DNA of 64,000 nucleotides from Galbula dea (taxonomy: Eukaryota > Chordata > Aves > Piciformes > Galbulidae): assembly GCA_013399015.1 (NCBI GenBank), contig VWZX01010538.1, positions 186,001-250,000 of the forward strand, written 5' to 3'. Made by a program: the position numbers and the translations under genes. Numbering within the stretch: the stretch's first letter is position 1; each line of letters opens with the position of its first letter. This document shows positions 50,737 to 62,367 of this stretch, piece by piece. The notes under the pieces were generated by a model. It was not told the DNA's origin and made no database searches. It saw only the letters and a program-made list of their open reading frames with translations.

Positions 50737-51328
50737 TGTTGTACCAGCTTTGGATGAGTCAGAATTAATCTTCCTCACAGTAGCTCACATGGTGCTTACA
50801 CAGCATGAGGCCTTTTCTGTTTCTCATGCTGTCCTGCCACCTAGTAGGCTCAGAGAACTTCCCACAGAAGTTGGGAGGGGACACACATAAGACAGCTGAT
50901 CTCAACTGACCAAAGGAATATCCCATAGCAGATGACACCATGCTCAGCAATAAAAGTTGGGGGAAAGAGAAGGAAGGGTACACTTTCAGAGTTACGGCGT
51001 TTGTCCTCTCAAGCAACAGTTATGAGTGATAGAGCCCTGCTTTCCTGAAGATGGCTGAACACCTTCCTGCCGATGGGAACTGGTGAATGAATTCCGTAAT
51101 TTTGTTTTGCTTGTGCACACAGCTTTTACTTTACCTATTAAACTGTCAATCTATGACATGTCTCAATCTATGACATGTCTCAATCTATGACATGTCTCAA
51201 TCTATGACATGTCTCAATCTATGAATTTTCACACTTTTACCTTTTCGACTCTCTCCCCTAACCCATGGCGAGGATGCAAGTGAGCAGCAGCACGGTGCTT
51301 AGCTGCCCACCAAGGTTAAACTACAACT
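50737..51328 (+). mobile_element. Solo LTR of an avian endogenous retrovirus (TguLTR5-like, tentative)
   Basis: I recognise the order of segments as a common bird LTR. It begins tgttgtaccagctttgg, then tgcttacacagcatgaggcc, gttgggaggggacacacata, a TATA-like cagcaataaaagttgggg at about 50945, ctgctttcctgaagatggct, gaatgaattccgtaattttg and a polyadenylation-like ctattaaactgtc at about 51136, and ends near gcttagctgcccacc...ggttaaactac. Compared with the form I remember, ~70 bp near 50793 are missing and a 17-bp unit is tandemly expanded after the poly-A region. No internal retroviral genes flank it, so it is a solo LTR. I see no clear target duplication. The family name is from memory and unverified. 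Confidence 0.6.
51146..51224. repeat. Tandem repeat, 17-bp unit x 4.6, inside the LTR
   Basis: Four perfect copies of tcaatctatgacatgtc plus 11 bases of a fifth, directly after the ctattaaactgtc poly-A-like region of the LTR. The copies are identical, so the expansion is recent compared with the diverged LTR around it. Confidence 0.97.
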
Positions 51329-52440
51329 ACTAAACCACAGCAGGATCAATATATTCTTTTTTCAAAAAACAGTTACTGAGTCAAGTGTTCCAATGACATG
51401 TGGTATCCTGGGATAAATCCTCTGCTGCATTTGACAACAGAGTTGTTACCAAAGTCAATTAGAAGTTCCTAGTTTTAGATGAGATTAGCTTATGGTTGAC
51501 GCTAAGTCCACAGTAAGAGAGGATTTTGGACAGATTGAAATAATCTTTTTATCAATCTACACAGACAGGACAATTGTCTTTCTTAAAAGGTATACACCCA
51601 TGAATGATAACTGCACCTCTGAATTCAGAATACTGTTGGGTTCCTTGCTAGTGCTAATGTCTCAGTTAATAACATCACCAAGTAACACTGTAAATGTTTT
51701 TAGAGGGGACTCTGTTACTGATACCTTTGTCATTTCTCAGATATATTAAATCACTGTGATATACTTGAACATGAACCTTCCATATCGAGAAAACTTCAAT
51801 ATCCTAAAAGCTGCAGCACTTCTGTTCCTCAACAGAGGCCACTGGAGTAAATCAAATCTCTATTAGCTACACAAGCTGCCTCTGGATTTGTAAATCAAGT
51901 TCAAGATCTTGGCCTTTTCTTTATGGTCTCGCATCCTTGGGCTCATAATCCAAATCCAGAAGTGCAAATCATATAATATGGGCATAACAAGGATCCCAAA
52001 ACTAGTGCAGAGTGTGCTGGTACACAGAACACACATGGAGTCACTAGCTCAGGCTCTATAAAAAGCTACAGCCATATCAGCATGTATGTGAGCCTGAGCT
52101 AATTACTGCTGCTGCTTCCAGTTTCAGAACTCAGTCAGAGCCTGCAGCTCTTCAGTGACAGTTGCCAGCTGGGCTTTTCGGACACTGCAGCAACGTGCCC
52201 CATGGGAGGCTAACATTTGTGTTCAGGGGACAGATGACAAGAACCCTATGCTGTCTTCTCCCGTTCTGTAGGAAGAAGACCCACTGCACAGCACCACCAA
52301 GTACATGACTCAGTTCTTTTAGCCTTGCTTGCCAGAGCTGTTGCAGGAATGTACATGTTTATTTTACTAAAGCAATCATCTCCCCAGAACAAGTAAAACC
52401 CAAACAAAATAAAAAGGAAAAATCCTACCAAAATAGGATG

Positions 52441-52460
52441 CTGTACTGTACTGTACTGTA
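52441..52460. repeat. Simple repeat (CTGTA)4
   Basis: Four perfect pentamers in the 31-kb intron, possibly polymorphic. Confidence 0.95.
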
Positions 52461-53031
52461 CTCTGTCTCTCTCAGACAATGAGGGTATGTGAAGCTCAGT
52501 GATATTGCTCAACTTTCTACTGAAAGTCCCTCAGAAGCTACAGTTTGCCATCTGTACCTGTTGTTCTTACACTATTTTAGTGCCTCTCACTGCCATTTGA
52601 TGCATCTAAAGTGAGACTAATTAAAACTTGAAAAGACCACTCTTTGGGATAAAAATAAGGCCACCTGCTCTGAGCACAAACTGTATCATTATGTGTCTGT
52701 AAAAACAAGCTCAGTATGTGAACTGCTTAAGGAACTGCACTGAGAACTCTGTACTGATTTTGTAATATTCATACAAAATTTCTGAGAAGCTGTAATATCC
52801 ACATGCTTCAATTCTACAACTGTAAAACTGAGATAGTACATCCTTTTGTTACAGTATATCAGATGATAAATCCTCAAGTGTTTTGAGTACCTTAGGAAAT
52901 ATTCTAGGCATTAATTCAAAATAAATTTAAAATGTAGTTACTAATCTGTACAAAACCTTGTTTTACTGCAATAAGTTTGTACCACGAATGCCTTTGTCCT
53001 GTTTAACTTCCAAAACTGACCAAACTAAATC

Positions 53032-53262
53032 ATATCACAGAATCACAGAATGTTAGGAGTTGGAAGGGACCTCGAAAGATCATCTAGTCCAACTCCTCTG
53101 CCACAGCAGGATTTCCTAGACCAGGTCATACAGAAGCACGTCCAGATAGGTTTTGAATATCTCCAGAGAAGGAGACTCCACAACCTCTCTGGGCAGCCTG
53201 TTCCAGTGCTCCAGCACCCTCACTGTGAAACATTTTTTTCTTGTATTCACACAGAACCTCAA
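53032..53262 (-). mobile_element. CR1 LINE 3' end (minus orientation)
   Basis: It opens on the plus strand with the tail complement (cacagaatcacagaatgtta) and continues through gaccaggtcatacagaagca, gtctccttctctggagat (complement) and gggcagcctgttccagtgct into the end of ORF2. On the minus strand the end of the RT protein is readable: FTVRVLEHWNRLPREVVESP. It lies 600 bp from the PLCE1 exon at 53862 and in the same sense as the gene. Confidence 0.93.
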
Positions 53263-53861
53263 TGCTGCTATTCTTATTGCATACAAAGATGAGCAGCACA
53301 GAAAGTTAGACACAGACAATACTGATGTTATTTGAAATGATCCAGTACTAGAAAGATGATAGATCTGGGAGAAGACCAACAATAAATAAGTAATGAACTG
53401 TACATACCACAGTGCTATGCTGAGAGCTAGTTGTATAATGACAACAATAATAATCAAGTAGAGCATATGTGTGTGCATATATATAAAAGTCCTTAACCAA
53501 GTCAGTCCATGAGCAGGACTGCTTGCTAAATGAGAAATACTACACAAAGGAACACCCTAACAACAATAGTTTATGCATTAAGTTTGGATGCTGACAAGAA
53601 TATGTCTAAAAACAAGGGAAGAAAAAAAAAAGGTCTCCATTCTATAATAAAAGCCTTTCCAGCTTTGCATGCATTTTTACATTATTAAATTAACATAGCT
53701 AGTCATTAGGACACGACTGCAAAGGAAGATCTTAGAAAACATGAAAATTCTTATCTGTTAATTTCATAAGGATATAAAGTACAGAATATTATGTAGCATT
53801 ATGTATATTTTGCAATTCACGCTACACTTAGTAGACACAGTTAAAAAGATTAAATCATTAC

Positions 53862-54150
53862 CTTTAAGCATTGTTCTTCCAGTTGATCCTCCAAAGATAT
53901 TTAAAAGACCACTTCTTGCTCCTAATGATGTAGTTGCTTCTAGTAAAGCACCAGTTATATAGTTAGAGAGTGCAGTCCTCTGTAAAGTGGCACGATATTG
54001 ACAGTAAGCACCTGTTACACATGGTTTTACACGAAAACCATCACCTCTGCATATACAGTCTGTATCAAACGTTGGAAGGTTTCTCAGATGAGGAAAATAC
54101 TCAAAAATATCTTCTGTTCCTGCTTCTTCTTCTTTCACCGTAATGAATAT
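53862..54150 (-). CDS. PLCE1: PLCE1 coding exon, upstream of the RasGEF domain (first PLCE1 exon in this window)
   Basis: This 289-nt exon codes for 96 residues plus one base. The acceptor is a pyrimidine-rich ...cttcacag before ATATTC, and the donor is AAAG followed by gtaatg. It reads from phase 0 and ends one base into a codon that the 22582 exon completes as GAA. The first ~45 residues are acidic and poorly conserved against what I recall of human PLCE1. From YRATLQRT onward the match is strong, including SLGARSGLL and FGGSTGR, and the exon ends TMLK. In the family this segment leads into the CDC25-like domain. The ORF continues 21 nt 5' of the acceptor, but that part is intronic by the splice signal. 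PLCE1 is a Ras/Rho-regulated phosphoinositide phospholipase that also acts as a guanine-nucleotide exchange factor for Rap1. The identification rests on memory of the human sequence, not on a search. Confidence 0.9.
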
Positions 54151-55669
54151 CTGTGAAGAATGCAAAAGCATAAACTATTAGTTCATTTGCTCAAGGTAAT
54201 AAATAAGCAACATCAAAAAATTCCAAATTAGCATGACATCTTGTAAAGTTCAGCAGCCTCTGCAAAAAGGCACTGTGTTAAAACACTGTATTTATGCATT
54301 AAACCTGAAACATCTGTCAATCAAAAATTGACTCGTGAAGATTTTGAGTTGGGTTTCCAAACAGGCTAAAGAAGATAAATAAGATAACATTTTTGGATTT
54401 TAATCTATGGTTAAAAGCATTCTAATGAAAACATTCTAAAGAATCACCATTAGACAAAAAAATGCTACATCACTACCTCTGGTCAACTTTACAATAAAGA
54501 AGATATACAAAATTGTAAGATTGTTAAATCTATTGTACTCTCAGTAAAGTCTTACAGATTATCAGTAGCAGAAAAACAGATCTACTCAGGGTTTGTGCTT
54601 TTCCTTGCTGCGTGGGGCGGGTTTTTGCAAACAGAAGTGGTTTTAATCACTGTGAGCAATCTTTCAAAATGTTCTGGTGTCACGTTCATTGCATTACTTC
54701 CAGCCTACGCACAGGTCCTCTATCTAATATTGGTTTAGTACTCTTCTTCCAATATTTGTGCTAACACACTAATGAACTTCAGTCTGTGGCTTAGCAACTA
54801 AGTAATGTTTGCTTATTTAAAAGAGTCTTAACGATCAAAGCAAGAATCTGGAAGAAATCTTTTCTTTTAACATACAAGGAGAGACTTAATTCTTAGCATT
54901 CCTGTAAGCTGACTTACTGATTAACACTAATAATTTGTTGCAATGATTTGTGCTTTGTAATTACAAAGTGTAAACTACCAAACTGAAAATTTACATAGGG
55001 AAAGGTCATTTTAACTGTTACCAGGACAGGTGTTGAGATATTTTTCATTGGGTTGTTCCCCATCAGCCGTTAGATGTGCACAAGAAATAAGCTGATGGCT
55101 TAATGATCACAAAATGATTTTTTGTGATTAATGGCTTGTTGTTTCCATCCTTCCTTACAAGTAAACAAAATATAGTTATTCATCAACATGGCAGAAATGG
55201 CATTCAGTGCTACAATGCAAGCACACACGTACTTAGTCAAATGATAAGATACTGTTTGCACAGTCTGTGCATGCCACATGTTGGAGGCGCCAGCACCTTC
55301 AGACCACAGGACATATACATGCCTCGCCACGCAACTAAGGAAGTGGCTCCTGGCATGGGGATCTGCACATATGTCCACTTATGCCCTAAGACTGCCATCT
55401 ACCCTGCCATGTAAGTGAGGAGGACTCACATGCCCTGCTCCCACCAGTGCGATATTTATTAAAGAACATATTTTTTAGCTTTAATTTTTGGGTTAATTTT
55501 TTTTAGAAAATAAGTAAAATTTTATTTAAAATATACTGATTCATTAACTAGTAATGTAACTCAATGATTTGAAAAAGAGCACTGAGATTTACTAAAGATT
55601 TTTTTTAAAGTCACTCATGACTGAAATAGTAGATTTCTTTTTAAGGAAAATAACTGATTCTGTTAAGAC

Positions 55670-55737
55670 TATCTGGCAGGAGGGTTCAACTAGATGATCT
55701 ATCGAGGTCCCTTCCAGCTCCTAACATTCTGTGTGTT
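55670..55737 (+). mobile_element. CR1 3' tail scrap
   Basis: The sequence aactagatgatctatcgagg, then tcccttccagctcctaacat followed by tctgtgtg, is the CR1 3' UTR end of the same subfamily as the copies at 40172 and 53032, here in plus orientation. Confidence 0.88.
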
Positions 55738-57829
55738 TCTGTGTGTGTATGTTGACTATGACTTTTATATAGAAATATGGCTTCTGGGATTCAGTGACAT
55801 GTTTTGGTATCTATCTCTCCCCTCCCCCCCCCCTCAAGTTTTCAAAAAATATTTTGGTCTGAGGCTTCTAGAAATATTAAGCCTTTACTTGAGCCTGGTT
55901 TTCATCTTTTCTTTGGTATACAAAAGTTTTATGGACTCTTAAGATTCTCAGTAAGAACACTGCTTGTCTCCACCTTTATTCAGAAAGAAAATGCACTCTT
56001 ACAGTATGCACTATTTGGACAGTATATGTGCAGACCTTTTAATCATGTAAGTGTCTGCAAGGAGCAGTGGGATGTGCATATGACACACCTTTCCAAAGGG
56101 TGTACTGGAAACTAGTGAGCTGATTTTACACATGGATTATGAATGTGTAACATATAGCAGATATAATTAGTCTTTTAAGCTAACAAAAAATATTTAGTTA
56201 ATGAAAATAATTTAACTTCTCAAAACTGCAGTTACCTTCCAAAATATTTTTGAAATTGGGTCCTGCAACTTATACAGGCATGTTCTGTTGACTGCACAAC
56301 TAAAACTTATTTCAGCTGCCAAAGCAAAGAACCTATTTGTTGACACAAATAGGCGACAGTGTTTTGCTGGAGAGATTACACATAGAATAATGGTATTAAT
56401 CTCTTTTGTATAAAGTACACTTCTGGGCACAAGCTGTCTCCAAAAACTCTGCAGTTCATATAATATTTTCAAATACTGTTTGTTTAGATGTATAAAAGCT
56501 CTGAATGTGTCACTTCTGCTGCACACAGATGAGGTTACGAAAAAATACAGACTTAAAATGTGTATACTTATCAGCCACTGAAAAGAACTGAAACAATCAG
56601 AATAGGAAAACAACCCTCAGGTAACTGATATGTAAAATAATTTTTAGTGAGATTGCACCAGACTTAATCTTGCCTGGGATACAAAAAAGTTGGTTTGAAG
56701 CCAGGGCTTATAGTTCATCCTTGCAGATGATCTCTATCACTACCAAAGAAATATTATCATAATTAAAAGTGAATGTGAAATAAAGAAAGTAAAATGCTGT
56801 ATGAAACTGAGCACTACCTGTGAAAAAAAACAGTGATTCACAAGGGCATATCACTCCTGATTCACTTTTGCCTCCTTATCAAAATAAAGATTTCAAAGCC
56901 ACGTGCAGTCTGCTGCTGTGGTACCTCACATACTACATATTGAACAATAACTCAAGAAACTGGACCTAAAAGCATTGCAATATTAAAAAGACATTTGAAG
57001 TACATTTAAGCAGTGCAAAGTACCAATGCTCACAAGGAAGAAGTTTAGAGTGGACTTTCTTATCTATACCACTGTAATAAGCACACACATAATGGTAAAA
57101 TTCATATGTAATTATAGTAGCTTAAGATTTACTAGACAATAAAAATATACATTGTAATATGTTTTCTTTTCTCTCTCTCTTTTTTTCCCCCCACAATACT
57201 TTTAAAATAAGAAATAAGCTGAAACAGGCAACTTAATGTACTAATCCAGCAGTGCTCCAGTGCAAGTACACTATGGCTTTGATACATTTTCACTTTTGTC
57301 TGCTTTTTAAACACATTTTAATGATAAATAAAAAGAAAATAAAAGTTACCTGAACCATATTTTTTTCTATAATATTGTAGAAGAAAAACATGTCCTCTAA
57401 CTCAAAAATGAAAATTATCATTAAAGATTAAATTCAGCACCAGTTTTACAACCAAGTCCATATTTGGAAAATAAATGCAAACAAAATAAATTTTTCATCT
57501 CTTAATAATGTATGCAATAAATAATCAAAATGTCACTTTGAAAAAACCTCAGTTTTGCTTCTAGTAACATAAAATGGTATCTGCAAGTTAACTTTGATAA
57601 CCTTTAGACAATAAAACTCTCTTACAGTGACAACGGACATATTTTGTTAAGATTCTCTTTAAAAATAAATGTAAGAACAAGTAACTCATGCTGGTCTTGA
57701 AGCTATTCCACATTTTTCACTTCTAATCTTTTCTTGTGTTTAATCATCTCTAGAACTGCAAATTCCATTATGTCCTTTTCTCCACACACTGTTCTGTAGG
57801 TTTACTATATAAAAGTGGCAGAAACTTAA

Positions 57830-57985
57830 ACCCTATAATAACTTAATAGATAATATATAACATAAAATATATAATATTATATAAATAATATAAATATTAT
57901 AAATATAGTCTATAAATAATATAAAATATATAATATATAATATAAATAAATCTTAGCACTTAAATAAATATCTTAGCACTACACT
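57830..57985. repeat. AT-rich low-complexity tract
   Basis: About 150 bases are almost only A/T, built from TATAAATAATATAAA-like words with many short palindromes. It includes a direct repeat of aaataaatatcttagcact-type sequence at its right end (about 57945-57980). Confidence 0.9.
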
Positions 57986-58494
57986 AAAATAATTGTTCTG
58001 ATTTCTTCTTAAACTTACATGTATCTCTTCCTGTTTACTGTAATCTTTTATTTATTTATCTTTTGATATTTTTTCTACATCAGGTATTTAGCTTAGAACC
58101 TGGGGGAGATGTTACCACTTAACATCTAGCAGCTGCTTGGCACATACAAAACCCAGAAACTGGAATTAAGATCAGACCAGAGAGTCTCAATATCAGGAAG
58201 TAGGCTTAATTTCTCTTACTTTGTTATAATAATAAAGAACTGTTATATGGTTTTTTACCATAAAAGTAAATACCCAAAAAGTTCATTGTAAAGAATAGCC
58301 ACAAAAAATTATGCTTATTGCTACTACATTGTAAAAATAACAGAAAATAGGCCCTAATGGGGCTTCCATAATTGACTGCATTGTTTCTGATCAGCATCTG
58401 TGCAAATGTTTTCTGAAAACCTCCATGAAAATATCCTGAATGATCAAAATGAAACACACAAATGTAGGAGGCATAAGCATCTGTATATGTACAA

Positions 58495-58509
58495 ACACAC
58501 ACACACACA
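58495..58509. repeat. Microsatellite (AC)7
   Basis: A short perfect dinucleotide run followed by atatg. Confidence 0.92.
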
Positions 58510-61500
58510 TATGCTTGGTTAGTACCATGCATTCCATTCAGAGTTCCTGGCTGCTTACCCGCAGAGCATTTCTGCTATGGATAGCCATCAACAGCCTGCA
58601 TGCAGCATTCCTGTAACAATGCTTTCATTTGTTGAATGTTTTTAAAGTGATTTTTAATGACTGTAAACCAGAGCAGTATATTAACAAGCAGTAACTCTTA
58701 GAACAGTATGTCTTGGAGATCACTTAAGAATCTACTTTGAAAACACAAAGGTTTTACAGAACATACAAGCCTAAACACAATTAATAACAGGAAACACTGC
58801 TCTTTCCAAATTTGTTCTGTTTCAAGAAAACTTGCATTAAAATGAGTAAATTCTGATGGAGATTTTTTATTTTGGCACTGCAGGTTTTTCGGAAGAAAAC
58901 CCCCATTAAAATCGACCAAATGAAGTTAGCAATGATCTTTTGGAAGTCATGGCCAAGGACTGTTAACAATTGCATGCTTATTCATAAATATACAGCATGA
59001 TATATGACTGAAAGCAGTCTGCTCTGAATAAAGCACTTTGGGCAGAAAGAAAAAAATATGTAAAGTAAACTTGGGTGGAGGGAAGGGAGGCTGAAAGAGG
59101 AATCACACTTACCAGAATGAGAATTTGCTCAGAACAAAAGAATAGAGCATTAATTCAGTTTTTCTATTCATTTTTATGTCCTTCAAAATGGCACTCCAGC
59201 ATCACACTTCAGAGTATTTATTTACTAAAATTAAAAAGACAGGTGGTGCTGATAGTCACATCAGTTTCTGAAGGATCTTGGGTTTTTTCAGATTTATTTT
59301 GTTCAGGTTATGACCATACTAACCACACTGATTATTAACCCATAACGTTTCAAGATCACTGTCAAAGTACAAATGCAACACAGATTAAGAAATGCTTTTT
59401 TGGTAAAGATTTTGCCTACCTAGAGACAGCACTTGTCACTGGCCAATCTCTTCTGAGAATGTTGTGGGGTTGGCAATTTTTTAAAAACAAAAATGAAAGA
59501 ATATTATATTATCCCTATTAGTCCTTACTATTATCAGCTTATGAAAAAACAGTATTATTTTAAAAGTGGAAATAAATTTCATAGTGAAATTTCTGTTAAT
59601 AAATTACTTTTCCCAACATTCTTATCTGAAAAATTGTTCAACTAATTCATCACAAAATACCCAGCATTATTCTTTTTAAACAAGAGTGAGGCAATAGCCT
59701 GGGGAACATTTCTTTTAGGTACAGTCACAAAAGCCATTTTGGATGTGATTATTTTTAACACTTATCCCTTGATCTAGTTCACTGTGACAGAACCAGCCAC
59801 TTAATTACTCTCCAAGCAATGCTAAATTGCTAACCACTTCTTGATTTTCAAAGATTTGGAACAAAACTGTCAATTGGGATCTACTGAAATGCTGAAAATC
59901 AGACCAATAGATGAGAGAAGGTCTGCCACTGATCTGGGATTTAAAGTCAGGCCATGTGAACTCATACAGATTTCTAAGCCAATACAGAATAATTACTAAC
60001 CTTGGTTATAATCTAGCTCATATTCTCATTTTTTCTGCTGTGCAAAAGTAGAAATGAATCACACTATTTTGTACAGTCAATTCTCCACTCTTCATTTACA
60101 ATTATCTAGTCTGAATAAACATTACAGGTAAATAGACATTTGAACAGTGCTCTAAAGACCAGCTCTAGAAAATCACTGCAGCTTTCTGACCAAAGCTAGC
60201 TCCAAACAAATTACCTGTTTCTCAGCATTGTTTTTGCCAGAAATCCCATTTCTGAAACAGCTTACTTGCTTATGCATGCCTGTTGTCTACAGCACTACAA
60301 AATCTAGTTACAGTGTTTCCTTCACCAACCTCCTCTTTGTGCTGTCATAAAGGTCAGGCATCTCTGTAGAGAAACTCACTACAAAATTTAGTTAAGAAGA
60401 TAGCAAGAAATCAGACTCTGTATAGACAGATGATTACAATGGCAAGGGAAAAAAACTTCCTAATAAAAGAAAACTTTAAAAGCTACACATTTAGACTCTT
60501 TGATCACTATCTTCTTGGTTGCACTTGGTGGCCTGTGACCAAATAAGCATGTACCAGAGTAGTTGATCAAATTTTTGGTTATATGTCTTACTAAGTTCTA
60601 GTACTTTACAAGACAAGTAGGACAAGCAATAAAATCTATGGTCAATCAAATTCCATTCCTAACTTACTATATGAAATTAATGGGATGATGATCCACAAGC
60701 TTTAGTAAATTACACTACCACTCAAATTTGGGTGATATTAATTACTTATCCTAAGCTTCTCTGACTTCTTGTTTGTCATGACACTATACTGCAGAGTTTC
60801 TCCTTAGGTGCACTGTGGCAGAACTGGAAACAGCTATCTGTAAGCAACTGCATTTTTGGAATGTGGGGTCAAACTCAAAAATTCTCATGAATCCTCTCCC
60901 AGTATTTCATGATCCATGTTTTTTTGCTAACTGGCAACATTCTTAAAGTATTAACAATACTTTAATCATGATGCCCTTCTTCATATTCAAGTTCTTGGAG
61001 ACGTATTTGAATGTTACCCTTCAACTAGCTCTGCAAGCCAACAACTGGCCTGCAAAGCAGAACTAATAGCACTTTCTGCTGTGGCACTTGTCATCTAGCC
61101 TGCCTGCAGCTTTACAGCTTTACCAACAGGAGAAAAGTCATCACTTGAAGAAACTTTGCTGAAATACAGCCATTTCTTGCCATTCTACATTTGCATTCAA
61201 AAAAATGGCAGTAAAGGACTGTTTTGGCACAGTTTGACATGGTCATCAACTGCTACAGTATGTCAGGATGACAAATAGCAACCCTGGGAAAACTGTATGT
61301 AGGTAATATTAAAAGCCACAGTAGCAACTCCTCAGCAAGAAAGCTGGAGCTATAAACACACATTTGCACTCAAAAATATGCAATTGTGCAAAGATTGTTC
61401 AGGGACATGGAGAAGACCTTGCTCAAAAGACATACACACAGTCATCAATAATGCTACAATTTTGCCCAGTACCTGATAAATGCACCATTTACTATAGGGC

Positions 61501-61684
61501 ATGTTCAGAGTGGTGTTCTTCACAGGTGGTGTTCATCTTTTGTCTGCAACACTATAAAGAAGAAAATCAGGAACTACTTTGATAACCCAAGAAATGGGAA
61601 TGTTTGTTTACTGCAGCAGGAATCACCAGGAAAGATAGCTGAGGTAGAAAGAACTTAAATGCCACTGCATTGAATCACTTAATT

Positions 61685-61781
61685 ATAGGATCATAGGATG
61701 TTTGGGGTTGGATGGAACTCTTAACAATCATCTAGTTCAACCTCCCTGCAGTGAGCAGGGACATCTCTGAAGGACTAGGTA
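61685..61781 (-). mobile_element. CR1 3' tail scrap
   Basis: The sequence aggatcataggatgtttggg, then ggaactcttaacaatcatct, agttcaacctccctgcagtg and agcagggacatctctgaagg is the complement of the last ~95 bp of CR1, moderately diverged. Sense orientation relative to PLCE1. Confidence 0.9.
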
Positions 61782-62040
61782 AAGCAGGAAAGAACGGAAA
61801 AACAGTAAAATGAAGATAAGGGAGTTTTGCATTGTGTGCTTTTCTTAAAAATGCATTTTAACAAGATTGTGATTAAAAAAACCCTTCTGCTTGCATTATT
61901 TGCAATTGTAGGCAGCAAGTAAAAGCAAACACCACATTATGCCCTCACTGCGCAGAAACTGGGGGGCAGGAATAGGGGCAGCAATGCTAAGATACAGTCA
62001 GGCACATACCATCACTTTCTCTCTACAACAGGAATAAATC

Positions 62041-62367
62041 TCAGTCAAAAGGAAGTTGCCCTCCCCAGGGCAGGGTGTGTCTAACTAGCAGATGAGGTGC
62101 ATGCTGCAGAGTCTGTCCAGTTCCCTTACACGTCTGAAGGAAAGAACACATCACAGGAAAGGAATAATGGTCTTCAGGCACCTCTTCATTATAGGAGTCA
62201 ATGCTTGTTCCAGCAGACTCGCAATAAGCTCTTAATTCACTCATGGCTCTTCTAATAATGTCCAGTGTTACAGTCACTGCTGGCCCAGATGTTTTCCTTT
62301 GTTTCTGTAAATGAGCTTCAGGTTCTAACAATTTAGATAAAACACTGCAGTGGTAAGTCCCCTTTCG
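62041..62367 (-). other. Unidentified open reading frame in an intron (possible exon, retrocopy or chance)
   Basis: The minus strand is open for about 109 codons, from just after a TGA at 62370-62368 to TGA at 62043-62041. The central part reads like protein: VTVTLDIIRRAMSELRAYCE followed by SAGTSIDSYNEEVPEDHYSF. I do not recognise a family. The patch is GC-richer than its surroundings. A weak acceptor (tttacag at 62311-62305) and a donor-like acgtgtaagg near 62133 exist, but the resulting phase does not join to the PLCE1 exon at 54150, so it is not simply an alternative PLCE1 exon. No poly-A or intact flanks mark a retrocopy. Confidence 0.25.

Larger units (their letters stand above)
22583..53861 (-). 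other. PLCE1: PLCE1 intron (31 kb)
   Basis: This is the largest interval in the window, between the 53862 and 22266 exons. Named contents are CR1 copies (31778-32974, 33616-33994, 37927-37987, 40172-40250, 47870-49665 with a nested copy, and 53032-53262), an ancient LINE-like stretch (38395-38620), a solo LTR (50737-51328), a possible LTR piece (35700-36140) and small tandem repeats. GC-richer patches without a family name lie at about 28900-30450, 45120-45990 and 46770-47070. The rest is AT-rich and blank to my reading. I found no exon that would fit between the two PLCE1 exons, and their phases already join without one. Confidence 0.82.

Noticed and set aside
53116..53547. 143-codon minus-strand ORF
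   Set aside because: Its C-terminal part is the end of the CR1 reverse-transcriptase ORF and the rest is random read-through.
56212..56613. 133-codon minus-strand ORF as a PLCE1 N-terminal exon
   Set aside because: The translation is rich in Phe, Ser and Leu, has no similarity to what I recall of the N-terminal region and lacks a usable donor in the right phase.
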